From Tamarix chinensis (lineage: Eukaryota > Streptophyta > Magnoliopsida > Caryophyllales > Tamaricaceae), in the NCBI GenBank assembly GCA_030549775.1, contig CM060175.1:3720564-3784563 (forward strand): a stretch of 64,000 bases of DNA, written 5' to 3'. The position numbers and the translations under genes were made by a program. Every line of letters begins with the position of its first letter. The first letter of the stretch is position 1. The notes beneath the pieces were generated by a model. The model was not told where the DNA came from. It worked only from the letters and a program-made list of their open reading frames with translations, and ran no database searches. Of this stretch, positions 12,742 to 25,126 are shown in pieces.

Positions 12742-14755
12742 ATGGAAGGGGAACCAATTTTCAAACAATGTTTGAGGTAATTCAAAAACACTCAACCAAT
12801 ATAAATGAAACTAATTCTCAATGTAGGTAAATTCCTTCCATGCAAACACAATTATAAAGATTAGAATCTAGATTTGTCAAATAAGAATCAGTTTAAATCA
12901 TCCAAGAACAAAGGGAGTTCTATGGAAACTGAATGGAGAATGTAATAAAACTAACCAATCCAGAAAAGGGAAGATATATAAACTCATGAGTACACCATGG
13001 TGAAGAGTTAATAGGAAGTGGAAGCAACTAAAAGTCCCATGACTATCAACCAAAGTATCATGAAAAAGAAGATAAAGGTATAAAACTTGGTCTTCCTTAT
13101 TTTGATGGTAAAATTGATGTTGATTTATTTCTTGAGTGGTTACATAAGGTAGAGGCTATATTTTATTTCAAATATTATCATGATGATTAAAAATTTAATT
13201 TAGCTACTCTTAAGTTTAAGAAGTTTTCTAGGATATGGTATGATAATTTAAAAAGGGCTAGGAAGAGAGAAGGAAAATTAAAATCAAATCTTGGGATAAA
13301 CTTAAGAAGCATCTAAGAAAGAAATTTATACCTAAAGAGTATGAGCATGATAATTATATTCTATTGACTATTATTAAGCAAGGACTTCTAAGTATAGAAG
13401 AATATGTTAAGGTGTTTGAAATATTAGCACTTATATATGATATCCATGAGAAAAAGGAATAAACATGTACTAGATTTCTAGGTGACCTTACAATGAAGGT
13501 TTGAGACAAAGTTGTAACCTGTCTATATGATTCTCTTGATGATATGTGACATAATTCTTCAATGGTGGATGAAGATTAGTGTTCATGTAGGTTGAATAAT
13601 ATCATTTGGTTGTCTATAAGGAAGAAGAAATAGGAAGATTCAAGTATGAACTCAAAAAGGATTCAACAAGGATTCAAAGAATTCAACAAGATTTAAAGAA
13701 CTCAAATTTGAATATTACCGATCTAAGTTTACGCCAAGCAGTGTTAAAGAGGGTATTCAATCACAGAGAGAGAATTAAATAATTTAATTATTTATTTTAT
13801 ATTTTAATATTGATTATCCATCAACACGTTAAAAGGTGTCGACAATCCATGCCTTATATGGGAGTTTGGACATTACTAACTAGCACACTAATTTAGCCAT
13901 ATAACACACACATGGCTAACTAGCACATATCCAGTATTACAATGTATTTATATCATATATAATACATGGCGCAACATAAACTATTACAAACAGAGTAAGA
14001 AAAATAATACATAAAAATAATTAACAAGAATCATAATCAAAACAATGTTGTTAACTTGATAGGTTAACTAGGTCTTATTAACTTGACTTTCATGCACAAT
14101 AACTTCCTTTGTAATAGCTGGCAACATATGAAAAATCTTAAGTATCTTAACTTCTTAGATGAATTTATCTTCTTCCTGCAAATATTTTACATACCTGTAA
14201 GAAATACTTAAAGAAACATTATAAAGGTTAGTCAAAGTATTATCATCAAAGATAAACAATGTGATCGACTCCGGAACTAAGTATACCAAATCATCATCTT
14301 GAGGATCCTATATGGATTCTCCTACATCAACATGATTAATCTATACTTGAGATTTGAAAAGAAAATAAATTCCACTAAGCCTCATGCCAAGCAAAGTACT
14401 TCATCTACAAAGTACTACTCAATAACTCAAGCTATAAAGAATACGGCAAGTAATTCAAACTCTACAAGTGTTGATAAAAATCAAGGACCTACTCAAGAAG
14501 AGAAAGGAAATAATAAGTTTAATCATCTCTACAAAAAAATATTTTAAATGCCAATTATTTGAAAACTTTGCTCGAGAATGTCCCAATGAAAGAGTAGTTT
14601 CCATACAAGAAATCGAAGCTATGGAGATTTGTGAAGAAGACACTGAATTTGAGCCTATTCAAGAAATTTCTAGTTATTCAGAGGAGGAGGAAAATTCTTG
14701 TTATGTATTTGAAATAGTAATTGAAGTTCAAGCTAGTGAGCAACCTAATCAATGA
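12742..14755 (+). pseudogene. gag remnant of element G
   Basis: The first ATG of the presumed frame is at 12742 (MEGEP). The retrotransposon gag core starts near 13080 with LPYFDGKIDVDLFLEWLHKV and continues to YDNLKRA, the conserved region of Ty3/gypsy capsid proteins. A degenerate zinc knuckle (CQLFENFARECPNE) is at about 14544-14595; its first cysteines are partly lost. An acidic tail follows. Several in-frame stops and frame changes (for example in-frame stops near 13188 and 13460) show it is dead. It would have formed the virus-like particle. Confidence 0.8.
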
Positions 14756-15300
14756 GAAAAGATACTCAAGACTAAAGGAAGAGTGGGAGATACAGTTTGT
14801 CGAGTTATTATTGATAGTGGATCTTGTATGAATATAGGCAATTAGAGAATTGTGAAGGATTTAGGATTAAAGACTACATAACATTTAAAGCCTTATTCTC
14901 TTCAATGGTTAAATAAGGACAAAGGAGTTAAGGTAACCAAACAAACTCTAATCTCATTTTGAATTGGTAATTATCATGATGATGTATTATGTGATGTTTT
15001 ACCTATGGATGCATGTAGAATCTTATTAGGTAGACCATGGTAGTATGATATAAATTCTATTCATAATGGTATAAATAATGAACATCTAGTTGAGAATGAT
15101 AAAAAAAAAATCATAAACTTAAACCTTCTAAATTTGATAATAAGAATATAGTCGAGAATAAAAAAGAGTTTATTTTTATATGAAAATGCAATGGTTAAAT
15201 GTATTAAAGAAGAAGGTAGTGGAGATGATATTATTATGAAGGAATTCCTACAAGGAAATAAAAATAACAATAATCCTCAATTAAATTAACTTATTAATTA
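14756..15300 (+). pseudogene. aspartic protease remnant of element G
   Basis: The frame DTVCRVIIDSGSCMNI begins near 14792, and DSG is the catalytic triad of retroviral-type proteases. Downstream LPMDACRILLGRPW (about 15000-15040) is the conserved C-terminal flap/ILG region. Stops lie between these motifs. The enzyme would have cut the Gag-Pol polyprotein. Confidence 0.8.
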
Positions 15301-15309
15301 CTATCATGA

Positions 15310-16130
15310 TTTTTCCTAATTATTTACCACTTAGATTGCCACCTAAAAGAGGAGTATAACATGCCATAGATTTAATGCCTAGTATGTCTTTACCTAATCG
15401 ACCTGCATATCAATGTAATCTGGAAGAGGCTAAGGAATTAGAGAAACAAATATAAGAACTCATAAGAAAAGGGTATGTGAGATAAAGAATGAGTCCATGG
15501 TGTGTGTTTGCATTATTTGTCCCTAAAAAAGATGGTACGTGGCATATGTTTATTGACTCAATAGCTGTGAACAATATAACTATCAAATATAGATTTCCTA
15601 TTCCAAGATTAAATGACATTTTAGATGAGTTATGTGGATCTCAAGTATTAAATAATATTGATCTAAGGGTTGGATATCATCAAATGAGAATAAGAGAAGG
15701 GGATGAAAGGAAAACTACATTAAAAACAAAATATGGTCTTTATGAATGGATTATGAGGCCTTTTGATTTATGTAATGCACCTAGCTCATTTATAAGGCTA
15801 ATGAATGAAGTTATTTGACCTTTTATTGGAATGTTCATTGTGGTATACATAGATGATACACTTGTGTGTAGTAGAAATGAGCATGATCATCTTATTCCTG
15901 TAAGAAAGTTATTTGATAAGCTAAGGGAAACTAAACTATATGAAAAAATGGAGAATTGTGAATTTATGCTTTCAAGTATTATTTTCCTTGGATATATTGT
16001 GAGTAGTGAAGGTATTAAAGTGGATCCCAAAATATTCAAGATATTAAAGTATGGCCAATACCTAAAGATATTAATTATGTGAGGAGTTTTTATGGTTTGA
16101 CAAGCTTTTATAGAACATTCATTAAGGATT
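15310..16130 (+). pseudogene. reverse transcriptase remnant of element G
   Basis: [34 protein letters not shown] sequence begins near 15520. It is followed by [11 protein letters not shown] and by the catalytic YIDD box at about 15846-15857, which is intact. LGYIVSSEGIKVDPKI continues to about 16050. An in-frame stop near 15819 separates the two open pieces, and further frameshifts follow. The order and motifs are those of Ty3/gypsy RT. Confidence 0.88.
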
Positions 16131-16560
16131 TTTCAACTATTGCCACACTAATAACACAAATCATGAAGAAAGGCAAATTCAATTAGAGTGAGGATACAAC
16201 TAAATCCATTCATACTTTTAAAGACAAGCTATGTAATACACCAGTATTATCTTTATCTAACTTTAATAAATTAACTGAAGTTACATGTGATGCAAGTGGG
16301 GTAGGGATAAGAGGTGCATTCTCACCAAAAAAATGCGTCGTTGAATTCTTTAGTGAGAAATTAAATGGGGAAAATTGAATTATTCAACATATGATAAATA
16401 ATTCTATAACATTATAAGAAGTCAAGAAATATGGAAACATTATTTGAGACCTAAGTCACTTGTTTTGTGTTCGGACCATGAAAGTTTAAATATCTAGATG
16501 GGCAAAAGAAGTTCAATCTTAAGCATGCCAAATAGGTTAGTTTCTTACAATCCTATGTGT
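16131..16560 (+). pseudogene. RNase H remnant of element G
   Basis: TEVTCDASGVGIRGAF at about 16275-16325 corresponds to the first catalytic-aspartate region of retroelement RNase H (usually TDAS). FFSEKLNG follows. The rest is broken by stops (for example near 16376). It lies between RT and integrase as expected. Confidence 0.75.
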
Positions 16561-16779
16561 TTTCTATCAAATATTTTGATGGTAAGGGAAATGGCATGGA
16601 AGATGCTTTGTTTAAAAGATATATGATACTAGTTATGTTGCATTTTTTTACATCTATAATGCATTTAAAAAGAATAATAGGTGTGGTAATTATAAGCTAT
16701 AATATGATTTTTTTCAAACCTAATAAGTTGTGCATATCTTATTATAGTGTATGTGATTTACTTGTTGAGGAAGTACATG

Positions 16780-17840
16780 AAAGGATATAGTTATTCATTT
16801 TGGTGTTCATAAAACCATGCAAATATTATAAGAAAAATTTTACTAGCCATGAGTGATAAAATTTAGTACAAGATATTATTGGAAGATATGTGGTTTTTTA
16901 AAAGAGTAAAATTTTGTTCCATAAAATTTTTTATACTCCTTTACTAGTTTCTAATCAACTGTGAGAAAAGTGTTATTATGGATTTATCTTGGGTTTACCA
17001 ATGACTTATAAGGGAAAGGATTCTTTTCTAGTGGTAGTAGATAGGTTCTCTAGGCCGACATATTTCATACCTTTTAATAAAACAAATAATGTAACTCATG
17101 TAGTAGATTTATATTTCCAAGCAATAGTAAGGTTACATAGAGTTCCAAAAAGTATAGTATCGGATAGAAATGTGAAATTTTTGAGCTACTTTTGGAAGAC
17201 ACTTTTGCATATGTTAGGTGCTAAGTTGTTGTTTAGTACTTATCATCATCTACAAATGGATGGTCAAACCAAAGTAACTAATAGAAATTTAGGAACTTTA
17301 TTACATGGATTAGTTAATAAAAGTACTAAGAATTGGGATATAAAGCTAGCACATGCTTAATTTGCTTATAATAGAAGTTCTTCTAGTGCAACTCATTTGA
17401 GTCCTTTTGAAGTTGTCTATGGGGTTAATCCTTATTTACATATTGATATATTATCATTTAGAAAAGGATATATTAAGAATTATGGAGCTAAATAAATAAA
17501 TAAAATTCCTTAAAAGTAACTTCATGGACAAATAAAAACAACATAGAAAAATTTAATGTCAAATGCCAAACTCAAGCAAACAAAAATCAAATTCAACAAA
17601 TTTTTTCATTAAGATATTTGGTATGGTTACACTTATAAAAAGGAAGGTTTCAAAACTTAATAAAAAAATAAATATATTTAAAAGATAACGGACCATTTAA
17701 AATCTTAAGAAAATTTGGAAATAATGGATATGAACTAGAATTACCTAAACAATATGTAGGACTTTCAAGGACTTTCAATATTGATGATGTATCTCCTTAC
17801 TATAGTGATGCTAATTTGATGACAAATTCTTCTTTATAAG
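16780..17840 (+). pseudogene. integrase remnant of element G
   Basis: The core begins near 16989 with GLPMTYKGKDSFLVVVDRFS, which leads the first catalytic Asp region, and continues through VPKSIVSDRN (second Asp) to MDGQTKVTNRNL. In that last motif the expected catalytic Glu position reads K, as QTKVTNR instead of QTE. FAYNRSSSSATHLSPFEVVYG follows a stop. The C-terminal part ends with NIDDVSPYYSDANL near 17778-17820, then a purine-rich tract before the LTR. No chromodomain could be recognised. Confidence 0.82.
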
Positions 17841-17850
17841 GGAAGAATAA

Positions 17851-18629
17851 TGTCAAAGCATCTCAATCTCAAGCTTACTCTTCTAAGGATGAAGAATAAG
17901 AATTATCATACGTAGAGGTGGTTCCAATTGTTCTTAAAGATCTTAATACTTCTAACACTTTGTTAAGTAACTCTTGTAGGTGTTATGTATGTTTGCGAGA
18001 AGATCAAACTATTATAGATCTTTGATGCACAAGATAAGGGAATTATAAGGATTACAAAGTTGCATGGAATATAATACTATAAGACACAAAACTTGATTAT
18101 ATGTGTTAATTCAATGTATTGAATATTTAGAGTTTTGTATAGCTTTGTTATTTTACAGTATAATTTATAATATTTGTAAATTGGCATTGTAATTACTATA
18201 TATATTATTACTATGCATGGGTTTATCTTTTTTTAATAAGGCCAGTTATGCAGGTTGAATTAATGAAAAGTGAACTAAGGCATGCACGTGTACATATATA
18301 TAGGGTATTGTATATTCAAAACATAATAAACAACATGAATTTAAAGATTAAAATCAACAATAGTGAGAGTTTTTGAATCTCTTCCTTTTCTCTTCTTCTT
18401 AAAATATGAGTTCTTGAGGAGTTACATATTGTTTTCTAGAGAAATAGGATATTTCCCTATTGAAGGGACTTGATCTTGGATTAGATCAATACCATCCTAT
18501 CAAAACCATCAATTTCAACACATATTTAAGTTAAAATTCAAGTGTTTGGGTGAAGACTTTTGCAACTTGTGATCCCCAAATAAAAGTCTTGCAATATAGA
18601 AGATTATTCTTTTATTATCATCCACATCA
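17851..18629 (+). repeat. 3' LTR of element G
   Basis: It starts TGTCAAAGCATCTC and ends CCACATCA (779 bp). It is preceded by the purine tract AAGGGAAGAATAA, the likely second-strand primer. Divergence from the 5' LTR is obvious by eye. Confidence 0.85.
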
Positions 18630-19414
18630 AGAACTAAAGCCAAGATTAGAAGAAGAAAAAGGAAAGGATGTAATGCTTGACCAAAGAAGAGAGAAAACCA
18701 GAGCAAGTCTCTCTTTTTCTCAATGGAGAGGAGAATGAAGGGATACTTGACACTTGAAAAAAATTTCCTCCAAGCAAAGTGAGAAGAGAGTAAGAAAATT
18801 TTTGACAAGAGAGAGGACGATAAGACTAGTAAGGTTGAGTGTTTGAAACCAAGAAGTGAGAGCTGACTTGATGGAATGATGGAGGATTGAGTGTAGTTAG
18901 GAAGGAATGTGCTAGTGGGTTAGTGAGTTAGGAGATGGTGCACAAAGTCAACCATGCACCCCAGCTACCAAAGGATAGAGGGATAGGTGAGGGAGAAGAG
19001 AAAAGGTGAGGTTTACCTAAAATGTCCTTTTGAGAAAATATAGCTAATTCAAATTATATAATGATATAAATACTATGAAAATAATCTAAAGCATTAAAAT
19101 ATGCTTAGTAGCATAATTGGACTATAATAAGAATTTTTCACAAACATTAGAAAGAGAATAAAATAAAATAAATATATCTAAAATCATAGGATAACTAATT
19201 GATCGGTTTGGGTAAACCAATCAATAGATTTGTTGAGAACAAAATAGTCAATTTTTCAGCACACAAGTCAATCGGCTGGGCAAACCAATCGAATGGTGTG
19301 CGTAAATTCACATTTTTATTAGAATTTTAAGCCAATTCCAAAATAAAAACTAATTTACTTTATATAAAAATAGTTTTAAATACATTTTGATCGATTTTGG
19401 GACCTATTATTACA
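18630..19414 (-). repeat. old LTR remnant (right part)
   Basis: This is purine-rich then AT-rich DNA, with a few GTCGATGGG-type repeats at 19200-19300 like those at 10038-10480. It ends near 19414 in TATTATTACA, which resembles the plus-strand end of the minus-oriented LTRs (GGTATTACA). It is likely the continuation of 10038-11057 beyond element G. No gene is visible. Confidence 0.45.
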
Positions 19415-20281
19415 GCATTACCCATGAAAAGGATGATCGGTATACTAAGTATTGAGTAAGATAGCAATATAGTCGAGAAGAATACATAGAGTTATATAAG
19501 TTTACACCAAATAATAAGCGTGCATGCATGATACATAAATTACTATAAGGTAAATAATGATTCTATATCTCATTATTAGATATAAGATATTCCATTATTT
19601 TATTTATGTTGAGTTTAGGTACCCAACTATTCTTAATCCTATGGAATAGACTAAAACACTTTTTAAAAACAATACACCTAAGCCACTATTATGGTTTGAT
19701 GGAACATAACCAACATATAATAAGACAATAAGCTCTTGACCACTATTATTAAATAGGTGGAATAGTTTGAAGCAACTCTCAAGGAAAATCACACCTAAGC
19801 CACTATTATGGCCCTATGGAATGGGCATAACCCCTCAGTTCTAACTCACGTAATTATTCACTTTAAGTGATTAATATCTTATCCATTGATTTCTTATCTC
19901 AGATAATAATCTCATTCATGTTGAGTTTATGGCCTCACTATTCTTAATCCAGTGGAATAATTGATATACATCACAGGGAACAATACACATAAGCTACTAT
20001 TATCATCTAGTAGAACGGACCCATAAAACTTCATAGGTTGACCCATGCGATATTTTATTTTAAATGATAAGTATCATATTCTTGATTAATTATATCATCA
20101 TTCAAAACTCAAGTATAAATGCCCAAGATATAATTGGAACATGTAAAGTACAATCACATATTTGTCAATCCTGTCCTCAAGGAATAGGTCCAAATATCTC
20201 TAAGAAACCCAAATTTTCTATTATAAGCATAACTTATTCCATATTGATCATTTATCCACCAATTTTAACACATCTTCCTCA

Positions 20282-20319
<38 letters not shown>

Positions 20320-20320
20320 G

Positions 20321-20355
<35 letters not shown>

Positions 20356-20387
20356 TATTATAAGAATACCTAAAACCAAGGTCTAAC
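19415..20387 (-). repeat. older LTR fragment H (left part)
   Basis: It carries the CCCATGAAAAGG / TACTAAGTATTGAGTAAG subterminal motif (about 19420-19465). Decayed CCACTATTAT...GG repeats follow at about 19683, 19741, 19799 and 19997. It is cut at 20387 by solo LTR B and continues at 36203. The joined sequence across that insertion (GGTCTAAC, then TCCTAC) resembles an uninterrupted paralogue at 41890-41935. Confidence 0.65.
20284..20356. repeat. (TTA)n and (ATC)n microsatellites
   Basis: A near-perfect ATT/TTA run at about 20284-20316 is followed by an ATC run at about 20321-20354. They lie in the old LTR fragment just left of solo LTR B. Confidence 0.9.
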
Positions 20388-20480
20388 TGTAACACCCCAA
20401 AATTCACTACTTTTTTTTAAAACGGAAGTAATTAAAATAGAAATACTTAAAACCTGTGAATTCTGGGAATGTTACTGCCA

Positions 20481-20526
20481 CACTTAGTACCAAACTGGTT
20501 CTATCCGACCGTTTCAGTACCAAGTG
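20481..20526. other. subterminal inverted repeat of LTR B
   Basis: CACTTAGTAC (20481-20490) and GTACCAAGTG (20517-20526) can pair with one mismatch. The position, about 100 bp from the LTR end, is the same as the perfect version in C and D. Confidence 0.6.
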
Positions 20527-21053
20527 CTAAGGCTAAAGAAAAGAAATAATCAATTATAAATCAATACAATCCAAATTCCAAATAAGCATTAAACGGTTGT
20601 AAAACAAAAATCAGAGTACGCATAAGAAATTATTATTCAACTTAAAAAGAGAAATAGTTACAACCGGTAAAAGATTAATAAAAGGAAATAGGATCACATA
20701 AAGACTGAAATATGGCCACAACTTGAGCCAACCAATAACTCAACACACAACCCTGACTGATCTCTCGCCGATATGCACAAAGTTAGAATGGAATACTACT
20801 CGTGGGAATGAGCAGCGCCCATGAAAAGGGTGATCAGTACGCTACGTACTGAGTAAGGTAACTGAGCACTAAGGCGTACACATAAGCACATAAATCATGC
20901 AGAAGAATAGAAGAATACAATCACAAATACATATGATCAACTAGATAAAAGTACAAAGGCCCATGAATAATCTAGATTAATTACTTAATTAATCACTTAT
21001 CAGAAGTCGATTCACAACATACTTTTTATCAAATTTATGCGAGTACGGAAGCC

Positions 21054-21400
21054 CCCACTATTATAGCCGGTGGATCAGAGGCACATAGGGTATCATACCC
21101 TAACCACTATTATAGCAGGTGGATCGGAGACACATAGGACTATGCATCCTAACCACTATTCCTAACCGGTGGATCGGTTGGCTCCGGCTCGCATGGTGTT
21201 CCACTGTAAGTAATTAGTATCTTCTAGGCATTTTAGCAAAACTCAGGTTTGTGTTCGTTGAGCTCGGGAACCCCCACTATTATAACCGGTGGATCAGTCA
21301 CACATAGGACATCATGTCCTAACCACTATTATAACTGGTGGATCGGTTGTACATAGGGTAAAAACCCTAACCACTATTCTGAACCGGTGGATCGGTTGGT
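21054..21400. repeat. array of CCACTATTATAGCCGGTGG inverted repeats (LTR B)
   Basis: Six copies lie in two sets of three (about 21055-21175 and 21272-21392). They are separated by a spacer with GGTGTTCCACTGTAAGT and GAGCTCGGGAACCC. Variants ACCGGTGG and AACTGGTGG keep the CCA...TGG ends. Confidence 0.85.
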
Positions 21401-21540
21401 CCCGTCTCAACGATCTTCCACTTTAGATAATTAATGTTTTAAGTATCTTATTTAGAAGCTTTCACTGTGGACATGCATGAATCATCACACATCACAAATT
21501 CACAATCATAATTACACTTTAATCACTAAATACACATGAT

Positions 21541-22470
21541 ACACGAAAACCCTAATCAGCCACAACAAACCCTAATTAAACACAACAAACCATAGTTAAC
21601 CACTCCAAACTCTATTTAACCATAACAACCATAATTAGCCACTCCACACTTTAGTTAATCATAACAAACCACAATTATCCACTCCAACCCTAGTTAATCA
21701 CAACAACCCATAGTTAATCACTCCGAACCCTAATTCAATCCCCTCCATACCCTTATAATGTCCTACATACTATTTTTCATCCCAAGTGTTCAAACACCCA
21801 AACAACACATACAATACCATCCTTATATCTCAAATCAACTTTTCATACGTAAATTTCACTCCCATGCAAACTTTACACATCTCATGCAACCTCTCGAACT
21901 TTTCATACAAATCCAAAATCCCATGCAAAACCCTAATGCCACCATGCAAACCCTAATACCTCCATACAACCATAATTATCCCCATACAATTATTAATACC
22001 ACCATGCAAACCCTAATACCACTATACAACCATTAATACCACCATACAAACCCTAATACCACTATATAACCATTAATACCACCATGCAAACCCTAGATTC
22101 CGTCATACAAAACCCTAAATTCAATCCACACAAAACCAAAGATCCATCGATATCAAACCCTAGATTCAAACCATAGAAAATCCAAAGATTTGTCCATATA
22201 ATAAAATTGATTAGATTCTCCCATTCATAACCACAAATTAGATTCTCCCATACAAGACCATAAGTTAGATTCTTCCACATAAAACCATAAATTAGAATCT
22301 CCCATATAAACCAAAATTTAGATTATCCCATATACATCATACGCTAGGTTCTCCCACATAATACCATAAATTAATTCCTCTCACACAAAAACATGAAAAC
22401 TCATAAAATAGATTCTCCCACACAAAACAATAAATTATATTCTTCCACACAAAACCATAAATTTCCCATT
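21541..22470. repeat. minisatellites of AAACCCTAAT-type units (LTR B)
   Basis: Three kinds of degenerate short tandem repeats follow each other. First are CACAACAAACCCTAATTAA-like units (21545-21735). Next are about 40-bp units around CCACCATGCAAACCCTAAT (21890-22110). Last are about 30-bp units around CCATAAATTAGATTCTCCCA (22195-22460). The middle type resembles half of the 79-bp unit found in element C. Confidence 0.75.
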
Positions 22471-22776
22471 TTATTCTTCTACTCAAGAACTATTAAAGTA
22501 ATTAGGTCAACTCACATCCCTTAGTAAACTTCTTTTCCCATCCTCCTTTTTCATCCTTTCTCCCACACAAATCACATCAACATCCTCATATGCATGTCTT
22601 TCAGGGTCACAACACATACCGTCACATATACATAATACATATGCCATGCAAATACATAAAAATATACTTCAACTCCACATCATACCACATACGACATAAT
22701 TAATAAAGATAAACATAGGATACATAGCATGCGAAGCACATAATGCATATAAACACACAAGAGGCTTTAGTAACAC

Positions 22777-22813
22777 CCTTACCTGAAACGACACCGGTCT
22801 TGGAGCACGCTCC
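22777..22813 (-). other. conserved GGAGC-GCTCC / GTAAGG block (LTR B)
   Basis: GGAGCACGCTCC is at 22802-22813 and CCTTAC at 22777-22782. On the minus strand it reads TTTCAG|GTAAGG, a good match to a plant 5' splice donor. It is the counterpart of the blocks at 7487 and 26161. Confidence 0.7.
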
Positions 22814-22910
22814 TACGCCTCCTTAGGGCTTTGACCAAATAATAACATTAATGAATTTCTAACTTTGCTAAAGATATAGAAATATTATAAAAGTTGATAA
22901 TATAGGGTTA

Positions 22911-23152
22911 AAGACTTTACCCTAATAATGATAATGATACTAAAATAATAATAGCAAAGATATTAAAAATAATAGCAATGAGAATATAAATAATAATAAT
23001 AATAGTAGTAGTAGTAGTAGTAACAATAATAATAATAATAAGGATATTATTCAAAAACAAAGTAAAATAAATGCTCCGGCCCTTACCAAAACAGTACTAA
23101 TAATAATATTAGTAAAATAAATAACCAAATTTAGTAATAATGATAAGAATGA

Positions 23153-23213
<61 letters not shown>

Positions 23214-23530
23214 GCAAAGATAATAGTAAAGTAGTTGTAATATTAATAATTAAATAATAATAATAGTAATTCGAAATATTAAAAAAAAATTATAAGTATA
23301 ATAATAATAACACATTAATAGTAATAATAGTAATAATGGAAATAATAAGAATAATAATAATAAAATCAAAAAAAAAATACAATAGGGCTTCAGCCCTCAA
23401 CAGAAATAATAATCAAAACTTTAATAATAATAATAATACATACATACATACATACATACATACTACTACTACTAATAATAATAATAATAATAGTATTTAT
23501 ATTCAAATAAATGAAATAAATTAAACTAAG
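22911..23530. repeat. AAT, TAG and ACAT microsatellites (LTR B)
   Basis: This tract is mostly AAT triplets, with a pure run of about 57 bp at 23157-23213, a TAG run at about 23001-23021, and a (CATA)n run at about 23438-23462. Confidence 0.9.
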
Positions 23531-23838
23531 GCTTATAAAAATAGGGAAAAGGGTTGAGAGGGTCTAGGGTTCAACCTTAGGCTGGTGGGGATAGGCGTCA
23601 CCGGCAGTGGTTCATGGAGGAGGCGGCGGTGGCCGAAAAAAGAGAAGAAAGAGGGGAAAGTTAAATGCGGGGAAAAGAGAAGAAAAGGTAGGGTTGCGCA
23701 GGGAAAAAGGGGGGGAAACTGCGAGGAGAGGGGAAATTTGTAACACCCCCAAATTTACTACTGAAAAATTTCGTTTAACTCAAAAGTTTTTGCGGAAGCA
23801 AGAGAATTAAAACCGTAAACTCGGGGGCATTACCGCCA

Positions 23839-23884
23839 CACTTAGTACCAGATCGATCCATAACTACCGACCCGATACTAAGTG
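23839..23884. other. perfect subterminal hairpin of the C LTR
   Basis: CACTTAGTA (23839-23847) and TACTAAGTG (23876-23884) are perfect inverted copies around a 28-bp loop, about 100 bp from the LTR end. The right LTR has the same at 29874-29919. D carries the same two arms, and B a near copy. Confidence 0.75.
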
Positions 23885-24475
23885 CTAAGGCTAGAAAGAA
23901 ATAAAACCAGGACAACCATTCATAAACCACGAGTTCTACAAATCAGAGTGCGAAGGTAAAAGTTACATTCCGAAATACAATTTAAAAGGTCCATCTATCA
24001 GAATACTTAAAATAACGGAATAGCAAGATACGATAAAACCCTTGAAAAGTTAAATACAACATCTGTGTCCTCTAAAGACAAATACGATTAAACCACACGA
24101 TTTTCGAAGGGTAATTATCCGGACCACTTACTCACTCATATCCAGTCTTCCACCCCAACTTAGTAAACGATCAAGACCTGCATCAAAGGTCTGCTCCCCA
24201 CCATCGGTGGATCATCACAGGACCCGGTTAATCAAGGCAGTATCAGTACGGGTCCAGTACTGAGTAAGGCGTAGACGCTAAGGCCAAGCATACAACCACA
24301 CACAATCATAAAAGCAACATGCATATATACACAAGATACATGATCAATACGTCAGCCATACATCAGGATAAGTAAACGGAAAGCTGAATCATGCTCATAC
24401 AATGCCCGTCCTTTCTTATTATGATAATAATCTCTTTTCACACATTCTTTATTTAACCCTGTAAGCACGGGGACC

Positions 24476-24832
24476 CCACTATTATAGCCGGTGGACCGGA
24501 AATCAACACCCAGGGCACAAGCCTCTGGCCACTATTATAGCCGGTGGACCGGAAATCAACACCCAGGGCAAACGCCTCTGGCCACTATTCTAACCGGTGG
24601 AACGGACTGGCCCCGCACCTACATGGTGTTCCACTGTAAGTGATTAGTATCTTTCCCGTGGATTAACTTATTCGTTTGGATCTGTCGAGCCCGAATCCCC
24701 CACTATTATAGCCGGTGGACCGGAAATACACACCCAGGGCAGAACGCCTCTGGCCACTATTATAGCCGGTGGACCGGAAATCAACACCCAGGGCAAAACG
24801 CCTCTGGCCACTATTCTAACCGGTGGAACGGA
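24476..24832. repeat. array of CCACTATTATAGCCGGTGGACC inverted repeats (C, left LTR)
   Basis: Two sets of three copies are present, the first two of each set nearly identical and spaced by about 60 bp. They are linked by GGTGTTCCACTGTAAGTG. The minus-strand open frame here, with a repeated SGPPAIIV, is only the translation of this array. The right LTR copy is at 30511-30867. Confidence 0.88.
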
Positions 24833-25126
24833 CTGGGTCGGGCTCAACATCTTTCGCTTTACGTGATTAATGTCTTATTCGTGTCTTATTGAAACACATA
24901 ATGTCCTTGACATGTATAAATCATTCACTACATTCATTACACATCACATACGGTAAAGTCCACATTCATAACTATACTTTACTCAATAGTACACATAGTA
25001 ACACCAAACAACTCTAAACAGCCTTACGAACCATGATTGTCCACACCAAGCCCTGGTTAACCACTCTTAACCTTCTTTAACCGTAACCACCATAATACCA
25101 TCACGAAAACCCTAATGACACCATCA

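Larger units (their letters stand above)
11058..18629 (+). mobile_element. decayed complete Ty3/gypsy retrotransposon G
   Basis: Two similar but diverged LTRs (11058-11866 and 17851-18629) enclose a Met-tRNA primer-binding site, gag, protease, RT, RNase H and integrase in Ty3/gypsy order, then a polypurine tract just before the right LTR. All coding parts carry stops and frameshifts. The flanks (AATTA left, AGAAC right) do not give a clear target-site duplication. It inserted into older repeat DNA. The gag and RT resemble plant chromovirus-type elements, but no chromodomain is evident after integrase and the clade is uncertain. Confidence 0.9.

Noticed and set aside
24476..24832. CRISPR-like array (short repeats with spacers)
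   Set aside because: Plant nuclear context, repeats are imperfect, spacers are themselves repeated between sets, no cas genes, and the array is part of LTRs.
24668..24850. Repetitive small protein with SGPPAIIV repeats
   Set aside because: It is the translation of the CCAC...GTGG DNA array.
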